Part shown: piece after piece, positions 44,947-52,946 of the stretch
Layout: every line of letters starts with the position of its first letter
How positions within the stretch are numbered: position 1 is the stretch's first letter
DNA from: Stenotrophomonas bentonitica
Lineage (GTDB): Bacteria > Pseudomonadota > Gammaproteobacteria > Xanthomonadales > Xanthomonadaceae
Length of the DNA stretch: 64,000 nucleotides
Assembly: GCF_002887735.1 (NCBI RefSeq)
Contig: NZ_PKQP01000005.1
Span: 1 to 64,000 of the forward strand
Direction of reading: 5' to 3'
Notes under the pieces: generated by a model
Database searches by the model: none
Seen by the model: only the letters and a program-made list of their open reading frames with translations
What the model was told of the DNA's origin: nothing
Made by a program: the position numbers and the translations under genes

Positions 44947-47900
44947 ATGAACGTAAATCGATTGAAGCGGGCAGCGCTGTGCGTTGCGCTCGGGGCGTGT
45001 CTGGGCAGCCTGGTACCGATGAGTGCTTCGGCACAGAATGTCAGCGGTGCCGTCGCGGGGCGTGCCACTGCCGGTGACCAGGTCACGGTCGTCAGCAACG
45101 CGACCGGCCTGACCCGGACAGTGACGGCCAGCGCCGACGGCAGCTATCGCCTGGGCCAGCTACCGGTGGGCGACTACCAGCTGCAGGTGAGCCGCGATGG
45201 CCAGAAGCTCGGCGAGCCGTTCGCGGTCAGTGTTGCGGTCGGTGGTACGACCACCGTCAACCTGGCCAGCAGTGGCGGCGTGGTCAACCTCGATGCGCTG
45301 CAGGTGGTCGGCACCCGCGTCGTCAATCGCGTGGACGTGTATTCCACGGAAACCTCGTTCAACGTGAACCGCCAGGAGCTCTCGCGCCTGCCGGTCGCGC
45401 AGGATCTGTCGGCGGTGGCGCTGCTGGCGCCGGGCGTGGTGGGCGGCAATTCCTCGTTCGGGGGGCTGTCCTTCGCCGGTTCCTCGGTGGCCGAGAACGC
45501 GGTCTTCATCAACGGCCTGAACGTCACCGACATGTATACCCGCCGCGGCTTCTCCAGCGCGCCATTCGGCTTCTTCAACGAATTCCAGGTCAAGACCGGC
45601 GGCTATTCGGTCGAATTTGGCCGCTCCACCGGCGGTGTGATCAACGCGGTCACCCGCTCGGGCACCAACGAGTTCCAGGGCGGTGTGGAGGTGACGGCCG
45701 AGCCCAGCGCATGGCGGTCCAGCCCGCGTGATCACTTCCACCGCGATGGCACCCCGCACTCCTACGCAAGCCGCGACAACAACTCGTTCCTGAAGACCAA
45801 CGTGTGGGGGGCCGGTCCGATCATCAAGGACAAGCTGTTCCTGTTCGCGATGTATGAGGACCGCAACGACACCGGCCACAACACCTCCTCCGATGCGCTG
45901 AGCTGGTTCAAGAACAAGAGCGACAACGGCTTCTGGGGCGCCAAGCTGGACTGGAACATCAACGACAACCACAGCCTGGCACTGCTGGCCTTCTCCGACG
46001 AAGGCGAGATCACCAACGGCGCGTACAACTACGACTGGGATGACGACCAGATCGGCGCGTGGGGTGGTGATTCGGTCACCGAGACCGGCGGCAAGAACTG
46101 GTCGGCGACGTACACCGGTCACTTCGGCGAGACCTTCACCGCGCGCGCCATGGTGGGCGAGAACAACCAGCGGGCCTTCACCAACTCCTCGCTCGATGAG
46201 GCGTGCAGCCCGGTGTTCACCGATGCCAGCTATGCCTCCCGCCTGGGCAAGCTCAACGGCCTGCGCGCGGGCTGCCATCCTACCGGTGCCGCGGTTGCCG
46301 AGCGCGACGACACGCGCGAGGTGGCCCGCCTGGACTTCGAATGGCAGCTGGGCACGCATCTGCTGCGCTTCGGCGTGGACCGTGAGTTGATGACCACCGA
46401 GCAGTCCACCCGCTACCCGGGCCCGACCCAGCTCAGCTATACCGCCTACGTGGCCCGCCCGGGTGATGAGGTATGGGACGGCGCCAATGCCTATGTTCCC
46501 GCAGGCGTGACCGAGATGCTGCGCGCGCGCAACCGCGTCTCCGGTGGCACCTTCGAGACCGAGGCCAACGCCTTCTACCTGGAAGACATCTGGAACATCA
46601 CCCCGAACCTGATGTTGAACCTCGGCGTGCGCTGGGACCGCTTCGAGAACCGCACCGCCGATGGCGACGCCTTCATCAAGATGGATGACCTGATCGCACC
46701 GCGCTTCGGCTTCTCCTGGGACATGAAGGGCGATGGCAGCACCAAGCTGTTCGGCAACGCCGGCCGTTACTACCTGCCGGTGACCAACAACATCAACGTC
46801 AACTTCGCCGGTGGCCTCACCGACGAGTACTCCTACTACGTGCTCAACGGCTGGCAGCAGCAGGCCAACCCGGTCACCGGCGCACCGTACATGGCGCCGG
46901 TCATCGGCCAGCAGATCGGCCCGGTCGATACCCGCATGAACACCGGCGCGGCCGACCTGCGGCAGAGCGTGGACAAGGACCTGAAGGCGGTCTACCAGGA
47001 TGAGTACATCCTCGGCTTCCAGACCATGATCAACCAGGCGTGGTCGTGGGGCGTCAACGCGACCTACCGCAAGATGGACCGCGCGCTGGATGACATGCGC
47101 ATCAACCACACCCCGTGCGGGCCGACCGGCACCACCCTGTGGCCGATCGCCAACCCGGGCGAGAGCCTGACGATCTGGGGCGACTCCAGCATCGGCTGCG
47201 CCACCGAGGGCTGGATCACCATCGATACCTCCAAGGATGGCTACCGCAAGGGCGGCAGCCTGGAGGTGGTCGGCTACTCCAAGCCCAAGCGCACCTACAA
47301 GGCCCTGGAGTTCCAGATCGATCGCGCGTGGGACGAGAAGTGGCTGTTCAACGCGTCCTACCTGTGGTCGCGCAGCGACGGCAACTTCGAAGGCCCGGTC
47401 AACTCGGACACCAACTACGGCGACACCGGCATGGTCCAGCATTGGGATCATCCGTCCAACAACCAGCGCTACGGGCCGTTGTTCAACGACTTCCGCCATC
47501 AGTTCAAGTTCCGCGCCGCCTATGCGCTGAACGAGCAGTGGTCGTTCGGCACCACGCTGCAGGTACTGTCCGGTGGCCCGATCACGGCGTTCGGCGTGAT
47601 GTGGCCCAACGATACGGTCGCCGGTGGCAGCACCTCCAGCGAAGGCAGCGGCGGCGGCACAGGCTGGCTGTGCGTGGCGAACTGTTCGGGGCCGTATGAC
47701 CAGCGCCAGTTCGAGTACAGCCCCCGTGGTGCCTTCGGTCGCCTGCCGTGGACGTGGACCATGGGCGCCAACGTCACCTGGCGCCTGCCGGTGGAGGGCA
47801 TCGACCTGAGCGCACGCCTGTCGGTCTACAACCTGTTCAACAACCAGACCGTCATCAACGTGCACCAGCGCTACGAGGCCCAGCCGGGCCAGGTGCGCGA

Positions 47901-47973
47901 GAACACCTTCAACACCGGCACCCGCTGGCAGGCACCGCGCTACACGCAGCTGATGGTGACCTGGAACTTCTGA
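44947..47973 (+). CDS. TonB-dependent receptor with carboxypeptidase-regulatory-like domain
   Basis: A large outer-membrane receptor (1008 aa). It has a signal peptide (cleaved near SASAQN), an N-terminal CarboxypepD_reg-like beta domain (about 30-105), a plug domain (RLPVAQDLSAVALLAPGVVGGN, AENAVFINGLNVTDMY, FNEFQVKTGGYSVEFGRSTGG), and a 22-strand barrel that ends in YTQLMVTWNF. This is the Oar-like type that imports or binds peptides and proteins. No obvious TonB box follows the signal. GGAGAG precedes the ATG. Its place among peptidoglycan peptidases suggests muropeptides or murein peptides as ligand. Confidence 0.9.
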   Translation: MNVNRLKRAALCVALGACLGSLVPMSASAQNVSGAVAGRATAGDQVTVVSNATGLTRTVTASADGSYRLGQLPVGDYQLQVSRDGQKLGEPFAVSVAVGGTTTVNLASSGGVVNLDALQVVGTRVVNRVDVYSTETSFNVNRQELSRLPVAQDLSAVALLAPGVVGGNSSFGGLSFAGSSVAENAVFINGLNVTDMYTRRGFSSAPFGFFNEFQVKTGGYSVEFGRSTGGVINAVTRSGTNEFQGGVEVTAEPSAWRSSPRDHFHRDGTPHSYASRDNNSFLKTNVWGAGPIIKDKLFLFAMYEDRNDTGHNTSSDALSWFKNKSDNGFWGAKLDWNINDNHSLALLAFSDEGEITNGAYNYDWDDDQIGAWGGDSVTETGGKNWSATYTGHFGETFTARAMVGENNQRAFTNSSLDEACSPVFTDASYASRLGKLNGLRAGCHPTGAAVAERDDTREVARLDFEWQLGTHLLRFGVDRELMTTEQSTRYPGPTQLSYTAYVARPGDEVWDGANAYVPAGVTEMLRARNRVSGGTFETEANAFYLEDIWNITPNLMLNLGVRWDRFENRTADGDAFIKMDDLIAPRFGFSWDMKGDGSTKLFGNAGRYYLPVTNNINVNFAGGLTDEYSYYVLNGWQQQANPVTGAPYMAPVIGQQIGPVDTRMNTGAADLRQSVDKDLKAVYQDEYILGFQTMINQAWSWGVNATYRKMDRALDDMRINHTPCGPTGTTLWPIANPGESLTIWGDSSIGCATEGWITIDTSKDGYRKGGSLEVVGYSKPKRTYKALEFQIDRAWDEKWLFNASYLWSRSDGNFEGPVNSDTNYGDTGMVQHWDHPSNNQRYGPLFNDFRHQFKFRAAYALNEQWSFGTTLQVLSGGPITAFGVMWPNDTVAGGSTSSEGSGGGTGWLCVANCSGPYDQRQFEYSPRGAFGRLPWTWTMGANVTWRLPVEGIDLSARLSVYNLFNNQTVINVHQRYEAQPGQVRENTFNTGTRWQAPRYTQLMVTWNF

Positions 47974-48068
47974 TCCGGCGCGTACGTGGCAGGTGCCGAC
48001 AGTGGGTCGGCACCTGCCTTCCACGGGCGGCTTCGGTTGCACGCGCTCCGGTCATGACGAGGGACTCC

Positions 48069-49646
48069 ATGCAGTCACGCACCTCACCGTGTATCCCATC
48101 CCGCCTCCTCACGCTTGGCCTGTCCTGCACCCTGGCCATCGCGCCCAGCGCATGGGCAGCCGATCCGGCCGACACCTTCAATCGGCTGCTCGATCAGGCT
48201 GTCACCCATGAACACCTGCCCGGCATCGCCATGGCCGTGGTCGAAGACGGGGAAGTTGTCTTCACCGGCACCCGTGGTGATCGCCAGGCCGGGCAGGGCG
48301 AGGCCATCAACCCGGACACCCTGTTCAAGATCGCCTCCAACAGCAAGGCGATGACCGCCGCGCTGCTGGCCCGGCTGGTCGACCGCGGTCTCCTGCGCTG
48401 GGACGACCCGGTCATCAAGTACCTGCCGCAGTTCCGCATGCATGACCCGTGGGTGACGCAGCAGATGCAGGTGCGCGACCTGCTGATCCACAACAGCGGC
48501 CTGGGCCTGGGGGCGGGCGATCTGATGCTGTGGCCCGAGCCGAACCGCTTTACCCGGCAGGACATCATCGCCGGGCTGGCCCACCTCAAGCCGGTCACCA
48601 GCTTCCGCAGCGGCTATGCCTACGACAACCTGATGTATGTGGTGGCGGGTGAAGTCGCTGCTGCCGCCGGCGGCAAGCCCTACGATCAACTGCTGCGCGA
48701 GGAGGTCTTCGTGCCGTTGGGGATGGATCGCTGCCAGGTCGGCGCGTGGTCGGTCACGGCGGTCGGCAATGTTGCCCAGCCGCATACACGGAAGGACGGT
48801 CGCAGCGTGGTGCGCGGTGCCGATGGCGACCTCAGCCCCGATCTGACTTCGATGGCCGCCGGCGGCATCCGTTGCGGCCTGCGCGACATGACCCGCTGGA
48901 TGCAGGTGCTGCTCGATCCCGCGCGCGTACCCGGGTGGCTGGGCGCGGTGCAGCGCCGCGCGCTGTGGACCGCGCACATGCCGATGCCACTGGGCGAGCG
49001 GCAGCGCCGCTGGGACGACGCGCACGTCTCCGCCTATGGCTATGGCTGGCGCCTGTCGGACATGGACGGGCAGTGGAAGGTGGCCCATACCGGCACGCTG
49101 TCGGGCATGTACTCCTCGCTCGCGCTGCTGCCGGACCGCAAGGTGGGCGTGGTGATCCTGATCAACAGCGACGCCGAAGATGCACGCACCGCGCTGATGC
49201 AGGCGGCGTTGAAGCACTACACCGCGCCGGATGACGGTGCAGATGTGGAGCACTATCTGTCCCTGCTCGCGCAGGAGCGCGCCGGGCGCCGCGAGGCCGG
49301 GCAGGTGCGCCCGGATACCCGTGCGCGTCGTCCGGCCCCGCTTCGCACCACGGCGGCCGCGCAGGGCCGCTATCGCGATCCATGGCTGGGCGAGGCCCTG
49401 CTCTGCCCGCAGCAGGGCACGCTGCGCTTCAGCGTGGCCAAGTCGCCGAGGCTGCGCGGCCAGGTCATGCAGCTCGGCGCGCGCTGGCTGGTGCAGTGGG
49501 ATACGCTCGGGGCCGATGCTGAGCCCTGGTTGCAGCTGCAGCCAGGTACGCCACCCACCCTGACCTTGGCCGCGATCGATCCGGAGATCGACTTCAGTTA
49601 TGACTACCAGGACCTGCACTTCACCCGCATCGGCGATTGTCCGTAG
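48069..49646 (+). CDS. class C beta-lactamase-fold serine hydrolase
   Basis: An exported serine hydrolase (525 aa) with a signal peptide ending at PSAWAAD. The serine-peptidase motifs are SNSK (SxxK) in KIASNSKAMTAALL, the Tyr motif in YAYDNLMYVVAG, and HTG in VAHTGTLSGMYS. A C-terminal domain of about 150 residues (ending DFSYDYQDLHFTRIGD) follows. The pattern matches D,D-peptidases/esterases of the AmpH or EstB kind rather than true AmpC. The start is set by GAGG six bases before ATG 48069; an in-frame ATG at 48054 is an alternative. It overlaps the next gene by 47 bp. Confidence 0.88.
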   Translation: MQSRTSPCIPSRLLTLGLSCTLAIAPSAWAADPADTFNRLLDQAVTHEHLPGIAMAVVEDGEVVFTGTRGDRQAGQGEAINPDTLFKIASNSKAMTAALLARLVDRGLLRWDDPVIKYLPQFRMHDPWVTQQMQVRDLLIHNSGLGLGAGDLMLWPEPNRFTRQDIIAGLAHLKPVTSFRSGYAYDNLMYVVAGEVAAAAGGKPYDQLLREEVFVPLGMDRCQVGAWSVTAVGNVAQPHTRKDGRSVVRGADGDLSPDLTSMAAGGIRCGLRDMTRWMQVLLDPARVPGWLGAVQRRALWTAHMPMPLGERQRRWDDAHVSAYGYGWRLSDMDGQWKVAHTGTLSGMYSSLALLPDRKVGVVILINSDAEDARTALMQAALKHYTAPDDGADVEHYLSLLAQERAGRREAGQVRPDTRARRPAPLRTTAAAQGRYRDPWLGEALLCPQQGTLRFSVAKSPRLRGQVMQLGARWLVQWDTLGADAEPWLQLQPGTPPTLTLAAIDPEIDFSYDYQDLHFTRIGDCP

Positions 49647-50337
49647 CGCGCTGCTGCTGGCGCTGCTGGTCGGCAGTGCCCACGCCGCGGCGCCGGCGGT
49701 CACGGTCTCGCCCGCACGCGATGTCGCCGAGGCCGGGCTGGTCGACATCCGCACACTGGCACCGGCGATCGAGCAGGACATCCGCTACGCCGGCCCGGAC
49801 AATTTCACCGGCCAGCGCGTGCCCGGCTATGACGCGCCCAAGTGCTATCTGCTCGCTCCGGCCGCCACCGCGCTGGCGCAGGTGGAGACCGACCTGCGTG
49901 CCGACGGGTTCGCGCTGCGGATCTACGATTGCTACCGGCCGGCCCACGCCGTGACGGCCTTCGTCGCCTGGGCACATGATCCCACGGAGCGGTCGCGCAA
50001 GGCGCAGCAGTACCCGGACATCGACAAGCCGGCCCTGCTCGGCGACTACATCGCCGAGACCTCCGGCCACAGCCGGGCTGCCACGGTCGACCTGACCCTG
50101 CTCGATTGCCGCAGCGGATCCTGCGCCCCTGTGGACATGGGGACCGACTTCGACTTCTTCGGCCCGCGCGCGCATACCGACGCGCCGGAGATCAGCGCGG
50201 CCCAGCGCAGCCACCGCCAGCAGCTTCGCCAGGCAATGGCTCGCCGCGGCTTCGCCAACTACCCGATGGAGTGGTGGCATTTCACCCTGCAGCCCGAGCC
50301 CGCGCCGAGCACCGCCTACGACGTGCCGGTCCGCTGA
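49600..50337 (+). CDS. ddpX: D-alanyl-D-alanine dipeptidase, VanX/DdpX family
   Basis: Zinc dipeptidase of the M15D family (245 aa) that hydrolyses D-Ala-D-Ala. A signal peptide (cleaved near GSAHAAAP) places it in the periplasm. Zinc ligands and catalytic residues appear in SGHSRAATVDLTL (His and Asp of the SxHxxxxxxD pattern) and MEWWHFTL (Glu and His). The usual glycine of SxHxxG is Ala here. YDCYRPAHAVTAF is the conserved Arg-containing segment. It begins inside the end of the serine hydrolase gene, so the two are translated from one message. In this cluster it would recycle D-Ala-D-Ala from stem peptides; no vanA/vanH genes are near. Confidence 0.9.
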   Translation: MTTRTCTSPASAIVRSALLLALLVGSAHAAAPAVTVSPARDVAEAGLVDIRTLAPAIEQDIRYAGPDNFTGQRVPGYDAPKCYLLAPAATALAQVETDLRADGFALRIYDCYRPAHAVTAFVAWAHDPTERSRKAQQYPDIDKPALLGDYIAETSGHSRAATVDLTLLDCRSGSCAPVDMGTDFDFFGPRAHTDAPEISAAQRSHRQQLRQAMARRGFANYPMEWWHFTLQPEPAPSTAYDVPVR

Positions 50338-50380
50338 GGCGCGCCGTTACACTGTGCGCTGACCGCCTGATCGGACCACG

Positions 50381-50758
50381 ATGAACCTGCCACTGCACTT
50401 CGGATTGCTGGGAACGCTGGAGGCAGGGCTGATCGCGCTGTTGGTCGGACTGCTGGTGTATGCGCTGTGGCACCGGCTGTGCCGCTGGGCAGGCTGGACC
50501 GACGGGCATGCGATCGGCTGGGCCTGCGTGATCGCGGTGGTGGCTTCGGCCGGCATCGATGCGTGGAATCTCTTCTACATGGGCATGATGCGGCTGGAGT
50601 CGCCGCTGTATGCGCGGTTGTTCCTGGCCGGTATTCATGATCCAAACGAGCTGGGCTCGCGCGTGGTGCTCGAAGTGGCCGGCGCGATCGGTGGTGTTGC
50701 GTTGGGCTGGCTTGTATTCAGTTCCCGCTCAGGCGAAAAAAACAGCAACACCGCGTGA
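50381..50758 (+). CDS. small integral membrane protein of unknown function
   Basis: A 125-residue protein with three or four hydrophobic segments (about 8-28, 44-64, 90-112) and a basic loop containing LWHRLCRWAGW. I recognise no family. It starts 43 bp after the ddpX gene and may belong to the same transcript; a TACACT box before it could also be a promoter. The tail SGEKNSNTA is polar. Confidence 0.65.
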   Translation: MNLPLHFGLLGTLEAGLIALLVGLLVYALWHRLCRWAGWTDGHAIGWACVIAVVASAGIDAWNLFYMGMMRLESPLYARLFLAGIHDPNELGSRVVLEVAGAIGGVALGWLVFSSRSGEKNSNTA

Positions 50759-50811
50759 GATTGCGTTCGCATCCGGTTAAATCCGGGGCCAATGAATGGG
50801 CGCATTACCAA

Positions 50812-50844
50812 CCGCTCACCTGCGGCTAACCACCGCGGTAATGC
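50812..50844. repeat. inverted repeat upstream of EF-hand gene
   Basis: Exact 8-base arms GCATTACC (50812-50819) and GGTAATGC (50837-50844) enclose a smaller stem of GCGG and CCGC. It lies about 130 bp before the EF-hand gene and could be an operator or a leader hairpin. Confidence 0.4.
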
Positions 50845-50977
50845 ACCCTTTCGTGGGGGTGGTTAAGACCGCGTGCGCAAGGCGGTTGAGGCCCAATATC
50901 GATTCACAAACAGGGTGGCAGTGTGGGGCCGTGCGGAAACAACAGGCCGCGCAATACCTACCAAGGAGACCACCCCA

Positions 50978-51394
50978 ATGACTATTCGCAACCGCAAGCC
51001 CCTGATCGCCCTGATCGTCGCCGCAGGCAGTGTGCTGGCCATTCCGGCGATGGCCCAGTCGGCACAGCAGAGTGCCGCGCAGGCGCAGAATCAGGCCGCC
51101 CAGGCACAGCAGGCGGCAGCGCAGGCCGGTGACGCAGCCGATACCGCGGCCAACGCCGCAGCGCAGGCCTCCGCGCAGGCCGGTGGTGGCGGTGGCCAGA
51201 CCTGGGCCAGCGTTGATACCGACGGCAACGGCACCATCAGCAAGGCCGAGGCACAGGTGAACGCGGGTCTTGCCCAGGTGTTCGACCAGGCCGACACCAA
51301 CAAGGACGGCGAGCTCTCGCCGGATGAATACAAGGCGTACGTGGCTGCCCAGCAGGGCAAGGCCGCCGATACGGGCGCCCAGCAGAGCAGGTAA
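50978..51394 (+). CDS. exported EF-hand protein
   Basis: A 138-residue exported protein, with AAGGAG ten bases before the ATG and a signal peptide ending at IPAMAQS. After it comes an Ala/Gln-rich region (about 25-65), probably a helix or a disordered linker, and then two EF-hand loops, DTDGNGTISKAE and DTNKDGELSPDE, both with the residues expected to bind calcium. It probably works in the envelope as a calcium-binding protein. The Ala/Gln region is unusually repetitive. A terminator follows directly. Confidence 0.88.
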   Translation: MTIRNRKPLIALIVAAGSVLAIPAMAQSAQQSAAQAQNQAAQAQQAAAQAGDAADTAANAAAQASAQAGGGGGQTWASVDTDGNGTISKAEAQVNAGLAQVFDQADTNKDGELSPDEYKAYVAAQQGKAADTGAQQSR

Positions 51395-51426
51395 GGACCG
51401 GGGACACCGGTAGCGCAGTGAGGGGG

Positions 51427-51455
51427 AAAGGGCGGCTTCGGCCGCCCTTTCTTTA
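51427..51455 (+). terminator. terminator of EF-hand gene
   Basis: Hairpin AAAGGGCGGC-TTCG-GCCGCCCTTT followed by CTTTAT, about 32 bp after the stop. Confidence 0.93.
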
Positions 51456-51503
51456 TGCGCCGCCGGGGTGGGGCCGCTGCGCCGCTGTTGGTATCCTTGG
51501 CCG

Positions 51504-52256
51504 ATGATGACTTCCCTGCCCACGCCGCAAGGCGCTATCGGCCTGGTTGGTTTTGACGGTGATGACACGCTGTGGAAGAGCGAGGATTACTACCGCAAGG
51601 CCGAGCAGGACTACCTCGACATCCTGTCGCGCTATATCGACGTGCACGACACCCAGACCGCGCGCCACCTGCTGGAAGTGCAGCAGCGCAATCTCGGCGT
51701 GTTCGGCTATGGGGTGAAGGGCATGACCCTGTCGATGGTCGAAGCGGCCATCGAGATCACCAACCAGACCATCAGCGCGCGCGACCTGCAGCAGATGCTC
51801 GATATCGGCCATGACACCCTGCGCCATCCGGTGGAGCTGATCGATGGCGTGCGTGAGTCGGTCACCGAGATCGCCCGCGACTACCCGGTCGTGCTGATCA
51901 CCAAGGGCGACCTGTTCCACCAGGAGGCCAAGATCAAGCTGGCCAACCTGCGCGACCTGTTCCCGCGCATCGAGATCGTCTCCGAGAAAGACCCGGAAAC
52001 CTACGCCCGCGTGCTGGAAGAGTTCGATCTGCCGATCGAGCGCTTCGTGATGGTCGGCAATTCGCTGCGCTCGGACATCGAGCCGGTCATCACCCTGGGC
52101 GGCTGGGGCATCCACACCCCGTACGCGGTGACCTGGGCGCACGAAACCCAGCATGGCGTCGCCGACGATGAGCCGCGCATGGTCGATGCACCGACCGCCT
52201 TCGAGTGGCCGCAGGCGCTGCGCACCATCGAAGCCAAGGCGGCGCAGGCCGGATGA
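51504..52256 (+). CDS. HAD family hydrolase
   Basis: A 250-residue cytosolic hydrolase of the HAD superfamily. Motif I is FDGDDTLW (Asp18 and Asp20), motif II is LITKGD, and the C-terminal motifs are VMVGNSLRSDIEPVITLGGWGI. The cap between residues about 30 and 120 is helical. It is probably a phosphatase of unspecified substrate. Two adjacent ATG codons are possible starts. Its stop overlaps the next gene's start as ATGA. Confidence 0.9.
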   Translation: MMTSLPTPQGAIGLVGFDGDDTLWKSEDYYRKAEQDYLDILSRYIDVHDTQTARHLLEVQQRNLGVFGYGVKGMTLSMVEAAIEITNQTISARDLQQMLDIGHDTLRHPVELIDGVRESVTEIARDYPVVLITKGDLFHQEAKIKLANLRDLFPRIEIVSEKDPETYARVLEEFDLPIERFVMVGNSLRSDIEPVITLGGWGIHTPYAVTWAHETQHGVADDEPRMVDAPTAFEWPQALRTIEAKAAQAG

Positions 52257-52804
52257 TGCGCGCCGGGCTGCTCGCGCTGCTGTTGATGCTGCCCTGGGCG
52301 GCGGCGGCCGAGCAGACCCCGGAGAAGTCCGCCGCCTACGTGGTGGACACCGGGGATGCCTGGGTGGATACCCAACTGCAGGACATCAACCACTACGCCG
52401 AGCGCTACCCGGATAGTTTCCTGGATGAAGTATCGCGCTACGCCGGGGTCTCGCGCGGCTACATCGCCGCGCTGATGCACACCCACGGCTGGCAGGCGGG
52501 CGACATCTACTTCGCCTGTTTCTGGGCCCACGTGATCGAACGTTCCTGCCGCGAGAGCGTGCAGCAATGGTCGCGCGCGGTGCCGGAGGAGGGCGAGGCC
52601 AAGCGCTGGGAAGCCGTGGTCGCCGAGCTTCCGGTCACGCCGACCAACCTGCACTGGCGCGCGCTGCGCCATGCCATCGTCGCCAGCCACGATCACTGGG
52701 ATCGCCCGGTAACCCTTGATGCCACGCTGCAGCGCCAGCTCGGCAACCGCGAGCAGCGCCAGCGTGCGGCGGCCAATCCGGAACCGGCCGCAGCGACGCG
52801 CTGA
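52253..52804 (+). CDS. exported protein of unknown function
   Basis: A 183-residue protein whose ATG overlaps the HAD gene stop by four bases. It has a signal peptide ending at PWAAAAEQ and no further membrane segment. The mature part is helical, with QLQDINHYAERYPDSFLDEVSRYAGVSRGYIAALM and two Cys (FACFWA, RSCRES) that could form a disulfide. I see no named domain. Translation coupling suggests a link to the HAD enzyme, which is inference. Confidence 0.75.
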   Translation: MMRAGLLALLLMLPWAAAAEQTPEKSAAYVVDTGDAWVDTQLQDINHYAERYPDSFLDEVSRYAGVSRGYIAALMHTHGWQAGDIYFACFWAHVIERSCRESVQQWSRAVPEEGEAKRWEAVVAELPVTPTNLHWRALRHAIVASHDHWDRPVTLDATLQRQLGNREQRQRAAANPEPAAATR

Positions 52805-52818
52805 CGCAATGATGCACC

Positions 52819-52847
52819 GCGCAGCCACGCATGGCGTGGCGCTACCC
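52819..52847. repeat. REP-like palindrome
   Basis: GCAGCCACGCATGGCGTGGCGCTACC, the same variant as the pair near 40690, in the gap before the DUF1338 gene. Confidence 0.75.
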
Positions 52848-52946
52848 TGTCGCTCACCTTTGCTGCTGTGCAGATCGCCGCGCGCCACCGCCTCGGCGAC
52901 AATGGCCGACTGCTGTCCCTCCCCGTGATCCGTTGCCGAGTACGTC

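Noticed and set aside
45160..48042. A 960-codon minus-strand open frame
   Set aside because: Antisense shadow of the TonB-dependent receptor.
48069..49646. Serine hydrolase as a true AmpC beta-lactamase
   Set aside because: Too long, HTG in place of KTG, and a C-terminal extra domain; no ampR next to it.
49600..50337. VanX-type gene as vancomycin resistance
   Set aside because: No vanH, vanA or vanRS genes are near, and Gram-negative DdpX-type enzymes act in D-Ala-D-Ala use.
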